Assembly (NCBI GenBank): GCA_947525975.1
Contig: CANNVE010000016.1
Location: forward strand, 1-62,975
Direction of reading: 5' to 3'
From: an uncultured Muribaculaceae bacterium
GTDB lineage: Bacteria > Bacteroidota > Bacteroidia > Bacteroidales > Muribaculaceae
DNA: 62,975 nucleotides
Positions within the stretch are counted from its first letter, which is position 1. Every line of letters starts with the position of its first letter. The notes under the pieces are model-generated. The model saw nothing but the letters and a program-made list of their open reading frames with translations, was not told the origin of the DNA and ran no database searches. A program made the translations under genes and the position numbers. Shown in pieces: positions 1-8,094 of the stretch.

Positions 1-51
1 GTAACCTTCTGATCCGTAGTCAGATGCTCTATTCAGTTGAGCTAGCGAACC
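1..51 (-). tRNA. tRNA-Arg (anticodon ACG), 3' part cut off by the window edge
   Basis: Read on the minus strand, the sequence begins with a 7-nt acceptor arm GGTTCGC, then TA, a D-arm GCTC...GAGC, and an anticodon stem TCTGA/TCAGA enclosing the loop CTACGGA, whose middle three bases are ACG. The variable loop starts just before the window edge; the T-arm and 3' acceptor strand lie outside. A matching promoter sits directly upstream (74-105). Confidence 0.9.
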
Positions 52-73
52 ATCCGTTGTTGGATTTCGAGTG

Positions 74-105
74 CAAAGTTAGCGCATATTTTTCAATACT
101 CCAAA
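74..105 (-). promoter_or_regulatory. Bacteroidetes-type promoter for tRNA-Arg
   Basis: On the minus strand a TTTG box (105-102) is followed after exactly 20 nt by TAACTTTG (81-74). This matches the Bacteroidetes consensus TTTG-N19-21-TAnnTTTG. It lies about 23 nt upstream of the mature tRNA 5' end. Confidence 0.75.
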
Positions 106-131
106 TATTTTGAAGAAAATTTTCAAAAAAG

Positions 132-176
132 AGAAAAAAAATCGCCGCAGGGAGCTCTCGCGAGCCTTTGCGGCGA
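132..176 (-). terminator. Orphan intrinsic-terminator-like hairpin
   Basis: An 8-bp stem (142-149 with 169-176) encloses a second small stem (GCTC/GAGC). On the minus strand it is followed by eight T residues (141-134). No minus-strand gene lies to its right, so the transcript it would end is unknown; it may only insulate the tRNA promoter. Confidence 0.45.
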
Positions 177-350
177 CATATCCTATCTAATCAATATTGA
201 CTTTAGATCATAGGGAGTTTAGAAAACGAAAAAGTTGCTTACACTATTATAGATTGCCGACGAGCCGCAAAGTTTAAAGCTAAAAGATGAGTATTTGCAT
301 ACTTTTGCTGAAAAATGATGTTTATATCAAAAAGTCTGATTATTATTCCG

Positions 351-358
351 TAACTTTG
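351..358 (+). promoter_or_regulatory. -7 box of the aminotransferase promoter
   Basis: TAACTTTG matches the TAnnTTTG consensus 21 nt before the ATG at 380. No clear TTTG is present about 20 nt upstream, so only half of the promoter is convincing. Confidence 0.55.
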
Positions 359-379
359 CCATAGAAAATTTCATCTTAA

Positions 380-1579
380 ATGCCCGAAATATCAGTACGC
401 GGCTCTGAAATGCCGCAATCTCCAATACGCAAGCTCGCACCTCTCGCATACGCAGCCGAAGCAAGGGGCGTGAAGGTGTACAGGCTCAACATCGGACAGC
501 CCGACCTGCCCACGCCCGCCTGCGCGCTCGACGCACTGAAGCACATAGACCGAAGCGTGCTTGAATACAGCCCCAGCCAGGGATTCCTCAGCCTGAGAAG
601 AAAACTGTCGGAATACTACGCTTCCTACAGCATAGACCTTGGGCCTGACGACATCATCGTGACCAACGGCGGCAGCGAGGCTGTGCTGTTCGCATTCCTG
701 AGCTGCCTTAATCCCGGCGACGAGATCATAGTGCCGGAGCCGGCCTACGCCAACTACATGGCTTTCGCCATTAGCGCCGGAGCGGTGATACGCCCCGTGG
801 TGTCGACCATCGACGACGGATTCGCATTGCCCCCGGTGGAGAAATTTGAGGAGCTGATCAACGAGCGCACACGCGCCATACTGATATGCAACCCCAACAA
901 CCCCACGGGATACCTCTACACAAGGCGTGAGATGGAGGCCATACGCCAGCTTGTGATGAAGCATGACCTGTATCTGTTCAGCGATGAGGTCTACCGCGAA
1001 TTCATCTACACAGGCTCGCCCTACATCAGCGCATGCCACCTTAAGGACATCGAAGACAACGTGATCCTCATAGACTCGGTGTCGAAGCGATACAGCGAAT
1101 GCGGCATACGCATCGGCGCCCTCTGCACAAAGAACGAGGCTGTGAGGCAGACGGTGCTTAAATTCTGCCAGGCGCGCCTCTCGCCGCCGCTCATAGGCCA
1201 GATTGTGGCCGAAGCAAGCATCGACGCTCCGGAGGAATACCGGCGCGAGGTCTACGAGGAATACCTCGAAAGGCGCAAATGCCTGATCGACGGCCTCAAC
1301 CTCATCCCGGGCGTGTATTCGCCGATACCTATGGGTGCTTTCTACACAGTGGCCCGCCTGCCGGTGGACGACGCCGAGGCATTCTGCGAATGGTGCCTGC
1401 GCGACTTCGAGCATGAAGGCGCCACCGTGATGATGGCTCCGGGAGCCGGATTCTATTCAGATCCCGCCCTAGGACGCAACCAGGTGCGCATGGCCTACGT
1501 GCTCAACAAAGACGATCTGCGCAAAGCCCTTGAGATACTGCGCATCGCCCTCGAGCGATACCGCAGCCTACACCCTTGA
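380..1579 (+). CDS. PLP-dependent aminotransferase, class I/II (aspartate aminotransferase-like)
   Basis: The 399-residue protein is a fold-type I pyridoxal-phosphate aminotransferase. It has the NIGQPDLPTP substrate-loop motif near residue 37, NPNNPTG at 171-177, SDEVY at 201-205, the Schiff-base lysine in SVSKRYS (K236), and an arginine near the C-terminus (NQVRMAY) suited to binding a substrate carboxylate. Length fits the AspC/AlaA-like group. The real amino donor cannot be told from sequence. It is the first of four same-strand genes, with the glycosyltransferase 30 nt downstream. The ATG at 380 is favoured because the -7 box at 351-358 lies just upstream. Confidence 0.88.
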   Translation: MPEISVRGSEMPQSPIRKLAPLAYAAEARGVKVYRLNIGQPDLPTPACALDALKHIDRSVLEYSPSQGFLSLRRKLSEYYASYSIDLGPDDIIVTNGGSEAVLFAFLSCLNPGDEIIVPEPAYANYMAFAISAGAVIRPVVSTIDDGFALPPVEKFEELINERTRAILICNPNNPTGYLYTRREMEAIRQLVMKHDLYLFSDEVYREFIYTGSPYISACHLKDIEDNVILIDSVSKRYSECGIRIGALCTKNEAVRQTVLKFCQARLSPPLIGQIVAEASIDAPEEYRREVYEEYLERRKCLIDGLNLIPGVYSPIPMGAFYTVARLPVDDAEAFCEWCLRDFEHEGATVMMAPGAGFYSDPALGRNQVRMAYVLNKDDLRKALEILRIALERYRSLHP

Positions 1580-1609
1580 GCAAAGACAACATTAAAAAAA
1601 CCTGAGGAT

Positions 1610-2608
1610 TTGAAACGCTTTTCAGTAATAGTCCCCGTATACAACCGCATCGACGAGGTCAGGGATCTGCTCGAAAGCCTTGCCGCGCAGACTTGCAAGG
1701 ACTTTGAAGTGATCATCGTGGAGGACGGCTCGACAGAGCCTTGCCGCGATGTCGCGGACGCATATTCGGCAAGCGTAGACGTGAGCTACCACTACAAAGA
1801 GAACGAAGGACGCTCGATAGCCCGCAACTACGGCATGGAGCGGGCCAAGGGCGAATATTTCATATTCTTCGATTCCGACTGCGTGATTCCGCCGACATAC
1901 TTCGCCACCCTTTCAAAGGCCCTCGATGAGAATCCGCTCGATTGCTTCGGAGGCCCCGATGCGGCGCACGATTCATTCACCGACGTGCAGAAAGCCATCA
2001 ACTACACCATGACCTCATTCCTGACCACCGGAGGCATCCGTGGCGGAAAGGTTAGCCTGGAGAAATTCACGCCGCGCACGTTCAACATGGGCTTCTCAAG
2101 GCGCGTCTACGAAAAGGTAGGCGGATTCAGTGAGATGTTCTCCGAAGATATCGACATGAGCACCCGCATACGCCTGGCCGGCTTCAGCATCGGCCTCATC
2201 CATCAGGCGCCGGTGTGGCACAAGCGCAGAGTCGATTTCCGCAAATTCCTCCGCCAGGTCTACGTCTTCGGCATGTCGCGCATCACGCTCAAGCTCCTCT
2301 ATCCCGGGTCGCTGAAAGCAGTGCATACGCTTCCGGCCATATTCGTGCTCGGCAGCGCGGCCCTGATATTGCTGTCGATCTTTGTCAGATGGTGGTTTAT
2401 CCTGCCTTTGGCCGCATACGTGACAGCAGTCTTCGCCGCCGCCCTGGCATCGACCCGCAGCCTCAAGATAGCCGCGCTCGCAGTGCCGTCGTCGCTGATA
2501 CAGCTATGGGGCTACGGATGCGGATTCATCAAAGCGTTCGTCATCAAGATACTGCTTGGCCGCGGACGCGACGAAGCCGAGGAAATCGCCTTGCGCAAAG
2601 GCAAATGA
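1610..2608 (+). CDS. Glycosyltransferase family 2 with C-terminal membrane segments
   Basis: The 332-residue protein begins with a GT-A fold (SVIVPVYNR at 5-13, VEDGS near 37). It carries the metal-binding DSD triad at 88-90 and an ED motif at 179-180 that usually includes the catalytic base. The last ~100 residues contain about three hydrophobic helices, so it is probably an inner-membrane enzyme transferring a sugar to a lipid carrier or glycan; donor and acceptor are unknown. The start is TTG, preceded by CTGAGGA, and no nearby ATG fits. Codons from about residue 223 to the stop are repeated downstream by the 560-bp tandem duplication, but this copy is complete. Confidence 0.85.
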   Translation: MKRFSVIVPVYNRIDEVRDLLESLAAQTCKDFEVIIVEDGSTEPCRDVADAYSASVDVSYHYKENEGRSIARNYGMERAKGEYFIFFDSDCVIPPTYFATLSKALDENPLDCFGGPDAAHDSFTDVQKAINYTMTSFLTTGGIRGGKVSLEKFTPRTFNMGFSRRVYEKVGGFSEMFSEDIDMSTRIRLAGFSIGLIHQAPVWHKRRVDFRKFLRQVYVFGMSRITLKLLYPGSLKAVHTLPAIFVLGSAALILLSIFVRWWFILPLAAYVTAVFAAALASTRSLKIAALAVPSSLIQLWGYGCGFIKAFVIKILLGRGRDEAEEIALRKGK

Positions 2609-2836
2609 CAATGCAGGCGAGAGCCATTGCTCTTACAAACAGATAAAAACAAACTACTTTGGCCTCAAAACTGATCAAGGATCTCGACGCGGGAGACCGC
2701 CCCAGAGAAAAGGTGCTGGCCGGCAGGCTGAAAGACCTCACCAACGCCGAGCTTATGGCCCTGCTCTTCGCCACGGGCATAAAGGGAAAGTCGGTGATCG
2801 AGCTATGCGATGACATACTCCGCGACAACGGCAACC
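2277..2836 (+). repeat. 560-bp perfect tandem duplication, copy 1
   Basis: Every base from 2277 to 2836 recurs 560 bp downstream. Identity breaks at both ends (2276 T versus 2836 C; 2837 C versus 3397 A), so there is no extra microhomology at the junction. The unit covers the last third of the glycosyltransferase gene, the short intergenic region and the first ~59 codons of radC. Confidence 0.97.
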
Positions 2837-3168
2837 CGCGCATCACGCTCAAGCTCCTCTATCCCGGGTCGCTGAAAGCAGTGCATACGCTTCCGGCCAT
2901 ATTCGTGCTCGGCAGCGCGGCCCTGATATTGCTGTCGATCTTTGTCAGATGGTGGTTTATCCTGCCTTTGGCCGCATACGTGACAGCAGTCTTCGCCGCC
3001 GCCCTGGCATCGACCCGCAGCCTCAAGATAGCCGCGCTCGCAGTGCCGTCGTCGCTGATACAGCTATGGGGCTACGGATGCGGATTCATCAAAGCGTTCG
3101 TCATCAAGATACTGCTTGGCCGCGGACGCGACGAAGCCGAGGAAATCGCCTTGCGCAAAGGCAAATGA
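2659..3168 (+). pseudogene. Chimeric reading frame: RadC N-terminus fused to glycosyltransferase C-terminus
   Basis: The frame starts at the TTG of the first radC copy, encodes about 59 residues of RadC (MASKLIKDL...) and, at the duplication junction (2836/2837), continues in frame into the last ~109 residues of the glycosyltransferase, ending at its stop. It would join a helix-hairpin-helix segment to about three membrane helices. It lacks the RadC JAMM residues and the GT catalytic domain, so a function is unlikely. It is a direct by-product of the tandem duplication. Confidence 0.85.
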
Positions 3169-3396
3169 CAATGCAGGCGAGAGCCATTGCTCTTACAAAC
3201 AGATAAAAACAAACTACTTTGGCCTCAAAACTGATCAAGGATCTCGACGCGGGAGACCGCCCCAGAGAAAAGGTGCTGGCCGGCAGGCTGAAAGACCTCA
3301 CCAACGCCGAGCTTATGGCCCTGCTCTTCGCCACGGGCATAAAGGGAAAGTCGGTGATCGAGCTATGCGATGACATACTCCGCGACAACGGCAACC
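2837..3396 (+). repeat. 560-bp perfect tandem duplication, copy 2
   Basis: Second copy, directly abutting the first. It carries the glycosyltransferase tail and the start of the intact radC. Because both outer genes stay whole, the duplication creates only an internal chimera. Confidence 0.97.
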
Positions 3397-3914
3397 ACCT
3401 CTCGCTCGTGACGCGCTACACCCCGCAGGAGCTTTCGGCCAAATACACAGGCATCGGCCCTGCCAAGGCCATAACCCTGCTCGCGGCCCTGGAGCTTGGA
3501 GCAAGGTCGGTGGCCGATGCGCAGTCACTCAACAGCGCGCCCATCATCGGCAGCGCCAAGGCTGCCTACAATCTGATGTCGCAGCATTTCATAGGCCTGA
3601 AGCATGAGGAATTCTGGGTGCTCTTCATCAACCGCTCCGGCCACGAAATCAGGCGCGAGCGTATATCGCAGGGTGGAGTGGCATCGACCGTGGTTGATGT
3701 GAAGATAATACTCAGGGGCGCCATCCAATGCCTGGCCGCAAGCATCATATTGTTTCACAACCATCCGTCGGGCACCCTTGTCCCCAGCCCGCAGGACGAC
3801 GACCTCACAAAGCGCATAAAGAAAGGCGCCGAAATAATCGACATCACCGTCCATGACCACATAATAGTCACTGACGGCGGATACTACTCATACGGCGAGC
3901 ACGGACGCATATAG
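3219..3914 (+). CDS. radC: RadC family JAB1/MPN metalloprotein
   Basis: The 231-residue protein has the usual RadC layout: an N-terminal helix-hairpin-helix region (GIGPAKA near 78-84), then an MPN/JAMM domain with E130 in HEEFWV and the metal motif H180-x-H182-x7-S190-x2-D193. The biochemical role of RadC is unsettled; the older DNA-repair assignment is doubtful. The start is TTG at 3219, as in the duplicated copy at 2659. nspC follows after 32 nt on the same strand. Confidence 0.92.
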   Translation: MASKLIKDLDAGDRPREKVLAGRLKDLTNAELMALLFATGIKGKSVIELCDDILRDNGNHLSLVTRYTPQELSAKYTGIGPAKAITLLAALELGARSVADAQSLNSAPIIGSAKAAYNLMSQHFIGLKHEEFWVLFINRSGHEIRRERISQGGVASTVVDVKIILRGAIQCLAASIILFHNHPSGTLVPSPQDDDLTKRIKKGAEIIDITVHDHIIVTDGGYYSYGEHGRI

Positions 3915-3946
3915 CCCGGCATCGCCCATAACTCAAGACCACAGAC

Positions 3947-5068
3947 ATGAACACCAACCAACTGCCCACCCCCGTTTACGTTGTCTACGAAGATAAGATA
4001 CGCCGCAACCTCGACCTTATTTCAGACGTAAGCAGACGCTCGGGAGCTAAAATCATAATGGCCTTCAAGGCCAACGCCCTGTGGCGCACATTCCCGATAT
4101 TCAAGGAATACGGCGTGGGATTCACCGCCAGCTCGCTCAATGAGCTCAGGCTCGGACTGGAATGCCTCGCAGACAAGGCCCATTCCTATTGCCCGGCCTA
4201 CACAGAGCAGACCATCGACGAATATCTCGACGGCAGTTCACACATCACATTCAACTCTCTCCACCAATATCGCAGATTCGCCGAAAAGGCCCGGGCCAAA
4301 GGCGTTTCTTGCGGGCTGCGCGTGAATCCCAAATGCTCCGTCATAGAGACAGACCTCTACAACCCGGCTCTGCCCGGCTCGCGCTTCGGCGTTTCTGCCG
4401 AAGACATCGGGGGCGCCTTGCCCGAAGGCATCGAAGGCCTACATTTCCATGCCTTGTGCGAATCTTCGAGCCATGACCTCGAGAAGGTGCTCAACGCGTT
4501 TGAGGAGCAATTCGGCCATCTGCTGCCTACGCTGAAATGGGTCAACATGGGTGGCGGACATCTCATGACACGCGAAGGATACGACACCGGCCATCTTGTG
4601 GCCCTCCTGCGCGATTTCCGCAGCCGCTACCCGTGGCTTGAAGTGATACTTGAGCCGGGCAGCGCATTCACATGGCGCACAGGCGATCTGCTAACCACAG
4701 TGGTCGACATGATGGAAAACGACGGCGTGCGCACGGCCATCATCGACGCTTCATTCGCCTGCCACATGCCCGACACGCTCGAAATGCCCTATCAGCCCAT
4801 AATCACAGAGGCCTCGGAGGAAGGCATCCCCTACCGCCTCGGCGGAAACTCATGCCTGAGCGGAGATTTCTGCGGCCCCTGGCACTTCGCCGAGCCCCTG
4901 ACACCGGGACAGCGCCTCACGCTCGAAGACATGAACCACTACACCACCGTAAAGACCACGATGTTCAACGGCATACAGCACCCCGACATTGCGCTCGTGA
5001 ACCACGAAGGCGAGTGCCAATACCTGCGCCGATACACCTACGACGACTACAAGCACCGCATGAGCTGA
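3947..5068 (+). CDS. nspC: Carboxynorspermidine decarboxylase
   Basis: The 373-residue, fold-type III PLP enzyme resembles NspC, which decarboxylates carboxy(nor)spermidine in the alternative bacterial spermidine route. Visible features are the PLP lysine in MAFKANA (K41), GGGH at 202-205, EPGSA at 236-240 and the catalytic NSCLSGDFCG segment with C303 and D307. Its partner, carboxyspermidine dehydrogenase, is not in the window. The gene ends before two palindromic repeats and a strong hairpin. Confidence 0.92.
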   Translation: MNTNQLPTPVYVVYEDKIRRNLDLISDVSRRSGAKIIMAFKANALWRTFPIFKEYGVGFTASSLNELRLGLECLADKAHSYCPAYTEQTIDEYLDGSSHITFNSLHQYRRFAEKARAKGVSCGLRVNPKCSVIETDLYNPALPGSRFGVSAEDIGGALPEGIEGLHFHALCESSSHDLEKVLNAFEEQFGHLLPTLKWVNMGGGHLMTREGYDTGHLVALLRDFRSRYPWLEVILEPGSAFTWRTGDLLTTVVDMMENDGVRTAIIDASFACHMPDTLEMPYQPIITEASEEGIPYRLGGNSCLSGDFCGPWHFAEPLTPGQRLTLEDMNHYTTVKTTMFNGIQHPDIALVNHEGECQYLRRYTYDDYKHRMS

Positions 5069-5087
5069 CCGAAGCTTGCGCTAAAAC

Positions 5088-5110
5088 GCGGGCGCGATTT
5101 ATCGCGCCCC
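5088..5110. repeat. Palindromic intergenic repeat, copy 1
   Basis: A 23-bp element whose core GGGCGCGATTTATCGCGCCC is almost fully self-complementary and can form a short hairpin. An identical 23-bp copy lies at 5146-5168. Confidence 0.8.
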
Positions 5111-5145
5111 TACTTTTGTCACCGCCTCCATGACTTTTTGTTGAT

Positions 5146-5168
5146 GCGGGCGCGATTTATCGCGCCCC
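5146..5168. repeat. Palindromic intergenic repeat, copy 2
   Basis: Identical 23-bp palindromic element, with 35 bp between the two copies. It directly precedes the long hairpin at 5172-5220. The arrangement recalls REP-type elements, but no family can be named. Confidence 0.8.
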
Positions 5169-5171
5169 AAC

Positions 5172-5220
5172 ACACACAAAAGCGCCGGAATGCTTTTCGC
5201 ATTCCGGCGCTTTTGTGTGT
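5172..5220. terminator. Bidirectional hairpin between nspC and rpmA
   Basis: A perfect 22-bp inverted repeat (5172-5193 and 5199-5220) with a 5-nt loop sits between convergent nspC (+) and rpmA (-). The arms contain CTTTTG/CAAAAG runs, so it can act as a terminator in both directions. Confidence 0.8.
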
Positions 5221-5233
5221 TGTCTGCAGGCGA

Positions 5234-5497
5234 TTATGCCTCAGCGATGGGAGTCACGTTGATGAACTTGCGGCCCTCTTTGCCTACGGTGAAGACGACT
5301 GTGCCGTCAACGAGAGCGTAGAGAGTGTGGTCACGACCGATGCCTACGTTGAGGCCGGGGTGATGCTGTGTGCCGCGCTGGCGCTTGATGATGTTGCCAG
5401 CCTTGGCGAATTGACCGCCGAAGAGCTTGATGCCGAGTCGTTTGCTTTCTGATTCACGACCGTTCTTAGAGCTACCTACACCTTTTTTATGTGCCAT
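5234..5497 (-). CDS. rpmA: 50S ribosomal protein bL27
   Basis: The 87-residue protein starts [16 protein letters not shown] and contains KLFGGQ and IIKRQRGT, the L27 signature region. Bacterial L27 lies near the peptidyl-transferase centre of the large subunit. It starts directly with the mature-type AHKK sequence and lacks the N-terminal extension seen in Firmicutes. It follows rplU by 20 nt in the usual rplU-rpmA order. Confidence 0.97.
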   Translation of the reverse strand: MAHKKGVGSSKNGRESESKRLGIKLFGGQFAKAGNIIKRQRGTQHHPGLNVGIGRDHTLYALVDGTVVFTVGKEGRKFINVTPIAEA

Positions 5498-5517
5498 TTC
5501 TTTACGGTTTTAAAGGG

Positions 5518-5835
5518 TTAAGCGACAATGTCTTTGATCACGACTTTGGTGAACTGCTGGCGATGGCCGTTCTTGCGGCGATAGCCCTTGCGACGCTTCT
5601 TCTTGAAGACGATCACTTTGTCACCTTTCACGAGGGGAGTAGCCACCTCGCATACTACTTTGGCGCCCTCTACTACGGGCATGCCGATCTTCACATCGCC
5701 GTCGTTGTCAGCGAGAAGAACGCGGTCGAACTCTACTGTCTGGCCTTCTTCAACGCCTTCGATGTGCTGGACATACAGGAAACGGTCCTTTTCAGCCTTG
5801 AACTGCTGTCCCTGGATTTCTACGATAACGTACAT
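5518..5835 (-). CDS. rplU: 50S ribosomal protein bL21
   Basis: The 105-residue protein begins [19 protein letters not shown] and ends with the basic C-terminal segment [16 protein letters not shown] typical of L21, which binds 23S rRNA. It is the first gene of the rplU-rpmA pair, and a TATCTTTG box lies 85-92 nt upstream of its ATG. Confidence 0.97.
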   Translation of the reverse strand: MYVIVEIQGQQFKAEKDRFLYVQHIEGVEEGQTVEFDRVLLADNDGDVKIGMPVVEGAKVVCEVATPLVKGDKVIVFKKKRRKGYRRKNGHRQQFTKVVIKDIVA

Positions 5836-5919
5836 TTAAATATGTAAATTTAAACAGGTTAACCCGCCGGGCGGACGACACGCGCCTCTTGATGGAGCCC
5901 GTTACGGAAAAATTGCATG

Positions 5920-5951
5920 CAAAGATAGCGCTTTTCCGCCACTCTACCAAG
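5920..5951 (-). promoter_or_regulatory. Promoter of rplU-rpmA
   Basis: On the minus strand TATCTTTG occupies 5927-5920, with CTTG 20 nt upstream (5951-5948) as an imperfect -33 box. The leader before rplU would be about 80 nt. Confidence 0.6.
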
Positions 5952-6112
5952 CATTTCGCCAATTATTTCATCATTATTTTGTTTAAGTGACAACGGATAC
6001 GCATCCAAAGTCAATCCCTCTTTGATAAAATCGTCTATACACCTAAGAACAGACTAAATTTCACAAACAATGTATCGATTTATCGTAGTACACACATCCT
6101 AAATATGCCATA

Positions 6113-6168
6113 TTATCGAAGTTTACAATACAAATATTTGGTTATTTACCGAAGTTTGGCTATTTTTG
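6113..6168 (+). promoter_or_regulatory. Promoter and possible operator of the ATPase gene
   Basis: TTTG (6137-6140) and TATTTTTG (6161-6168) are 20 nt apart, a full Bacteroidetes promoter. Two imperfect direct repeats, TTATCGAAGTTTA (6113-6125) and TTACCGAAGTTTG (6146-6158), flank and occupy the spacer. A repressor bound there would block RNA polymerase, so an operator is plausible but inferred. Confidence 0.6.
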
Positions 6169-6187
6169 CACAATAAATATAAGACAA

Positions 6188-7456
6188 ATGGATACTTCAG
6201 TATTGCTTGAAATATTGCGTGACCAACGAGAGGAACTTGATTCGCTTCGCTCCCAATCCTTTTGCGAACGAAAAGAAGAAGCCATGATTAAACTTGATAG
6301 CAAAAAGGCTCAAGTTGTGATAGGTGTACGCCGCAGCGGAAAATCGACATTATGTTTCAACGTATTGAATAATGCCCAAGTTAAATTTGCATATGTGAAT
6401 TTTGACGACGAGCGTTTAGTTCGTCTGTCAGCCGATGACCTTAACGATGTATTAAAATGTCTCTACCAGATTTATGGAGACTTCACTCATCTGTTTCTTG
6501 ACGAGGCACAGAATATTGATGGATGGCATCTCTTTGTCAATCGATTGCTACGTCATGGAATGAAGGTGATCATAACCGGCAGCAATGCAAAACTACTCAG
6601 TAGCGAGCTTTCCACATATCTCACCGGACGCTATAATGAAATCGAATTGCTTCCTTTCTCATTCCGTGAATTTTGCGAAATGGAAAAAGTGGAAACAACT
6701 AATCTTTCTACAAAAACGGACGCTTTACTCCGAAGAGCTTTTGACAGGTACATGGATACAGGCGGCTTCCCAGAAATAATCAGCGGAGAAGAAACCGCCG
6801 ATGAATATATCGACACACTTGTTTCAAACATTTTGGAAAGAGACATAGTACAACGTTTTAAGGTAAGATACAAAGATGCTTTTAAGTCTCTATCAAATCA
6901 TCTTATGAATAATGCCCCATGCGAAATTGTATATACAGCTTTGCAGAAGACTTTTAATTTCAAGAATGACAAAACAGTTGAAAATTATGTCGGATACCTT
7001 TATCAAGCCTATCTATTGAAACAACTGCGCAAATATTCTACCAAAAGCAGTGAGCGCATTCGCAATGCCAAATGTTATCCCATAGATGTTTCGCTTATGA
7101 ACGCCAGAAAAAACGCATTCGCGAAAGACAATTTTGGATGGAGACTTGAATCTTTGGTTTATTTGGCGTTATGCAGGAAATATGGAACCGGTTACGATAT
7201 CTATTATCACAAAACAGACTCTTACGAAGTGGATTTCGTAGTTTGTCATCGAGCAACGGTTATAGAGCTTGTACAGGTCTCCTATGACATATCCTCTGAA
7301 AAAACTCTCAATAGAGAGACTTCCGCATTGGCGAAAGCCGGAAAATCACTCAATTGCGACAATTTGACTCTGGTCACCGCCTTTGAGGAGCGTGTGGCTG
7401 ATGTGCATGGACAATCCGTCAATGTCAATGCTGCCTACAAATGGCTTCTTACATAA
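6188..7456 (+). CDS. Accessory ATP-binding protein (AAA_14 / DUF4143 type)
   Basis: The 422-residue protein has a Walker A motif GVRRSGKST at 46-54, Walker B LFLDEAQN with DE at 105-106, and a sensor-like ITGSNAKLL. Its C-terminal region has YEVDFVV followed by IELVQVSYD, matching the position of the restriction-endonuclease-like DUF4143 half, but the usual E-x-K lysine is replaced. These proteins are widespread in Bacteroidetes, often in many copies, and have no firm function. The gene is visibly AT-richer than its neighbours and stands alone, which suggests horizontal acquisition. Confidence 0.82.
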   Translation: MDTSVLLEILRDQREELDSLRSQSFCERKEEAMIKLDSKKAQVVIGVRRSGKSTLCFNVLNNAQVKFAYVNFDDERLVRLSADDLNDVLKCLYQIYGDFTHLFLDEAQNIDGWHLFVNRLLRHGMKVIITGSNAKLLSSELSTYLTGRYNEIELLPFSFREFCEMEKVETTNLSTKTDALLRRAFDRYMDTGGFPEIISGEETADEYIDTLVSNILERDIVQRFKVRYKDAFKSLSNHLMNNAPCEIVYTALQKTFNFKNDKTVENYVGYLYQAYLLKQLRKYSTKSSERIRNAKCYPIDVSLMNARKNAFAKDNFGWRLESLVYLALCRKYGTGYDIYYHKTDSYEVDFVVCHRATVIELVQVSYDISSEKTLNRETSALAKAGKSLNCDNLTLVTAFEERVADVHGQSVNVNAAYKWLLT

Positions 7457-7516
7457 CTTCTTCTCCCATAAATGCCTGCCATGAGCCACCCTCCGAAGAG
7501 GAAAAATTCAGCGAAA

Positions 7517-8065
7517 TCAATTGTTTGAGAGGTTTCCCCATGCCCAAAGACCGGTGACGCCGGCTATTATCACGTCAAAGAGCGTGAAATACACCGGGTC
7601 GGTGATAGTGCCTGAAAAGTTCATGTCGGCCATGCTGACACCGCCCACAAGGCGAGCCGCGCAGCTCGTCTGCAGGAAGTTGATGCCGCTTTCGATAAAG
7701 CCCGGGAGCATAGGGGCTATGCGCGGATCATAGACGCATATCACCGTCAGGCAAAGCACCACGCCCGTCAGCACCGTGATCCCGTCGGCGCCCTCCCCAC
7801 TTTCCAAGCGATTGGAGAGCTGCGTGAGCACCATGAAGAAAAACAGCCCATAGATCCACTCAAACCCTACGATATACATCACCACGCGCCCAAACCATCC
7901 GAGATCGCGCATGAAAAGGTCTGAGATAAGAGCGTCGGCTCCGATGCCGAGCAGCCACATGATGCCGTTGGCTATCCAGAAGAGGAGCCATATGGCCACG
8001 CCGGAAAGCGCCACGCCAAAAAGCACCAGCAACAATAATAGCAAGATTCCGATAATTCCTCTCAT
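7517..8065 (-). CDS. Hypothetical integral membrane protein downstream of rodA
   Basis: I do not recognise a family. The likely start is the ATG at 8065 (MRGIIGILLLLLLVL), giving 182 residues; a longer frame to 8281 would run into rodA in another frame and has no membrane-protein character there. Four or five hydrophobic segments are visible, the first at residues 3-30. It follows rodA by 29 nt on the same strand and may be read with it. It sits at the end of the elongasome cluster, but no role in wall growth can be shown. Confidence 0.6.
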   Translation of the reverse strand: MRGIIGILLLLLLVLFGVALSGVAIWLLFWIANGIMWLLGIGADALISDLFMRDLGWFGRVVMYIVGFEWIYGLFFFMVLTQLSNRLESGEGADGITVLTGVVLCLTVICVYDPRIAPMLPGFIESGINFLQTSCAARLVGGVSMADMNFSGTITDPVYFTLFDVIIAGVTGLWAWGNLSNN

Positions 8066-8094
8066 ATAAGTGAAGCAAAAAAAAGTGGTTAATG

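Larger units (their letters stand above)
52..379. other. Intergenic region between tRNA-Arg and the aminotransferase gene
   Basis: This 328-bp AT-rich stretch holds the tRNA promoter (74-105), the orphan hairpin (132-176) and a TAACTTTG box on the plus strand (351-358). I see no open reading frame of note in it. Confidence 0.7.
5836..6187. other. Intergenic region between divergent rplU and the ATPase gene
   Basis: This 352-bp stretch holds the rplU promoter on the left and the ATPase promoter with its imperfect repeats on the right. The AT-rich middle (about 5952-6110) shows no gene or structure I can support. Confidence 0.65.

Noticed and set aside
1-51. tRNA-Arg as an integration site for a mobile element
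   Set aside because: No integrase, direct repeat of the tRNA end or mobile gene is visible on the side within this window.
392-1414. 340-residue minus-strand frame opposite the aminotransferase gene
   Set aside because: Shadow of a GC-rich gene; the composition is His/Val/Ala-biased, no motif is present, and the plus-strand protein is complete and conserved.
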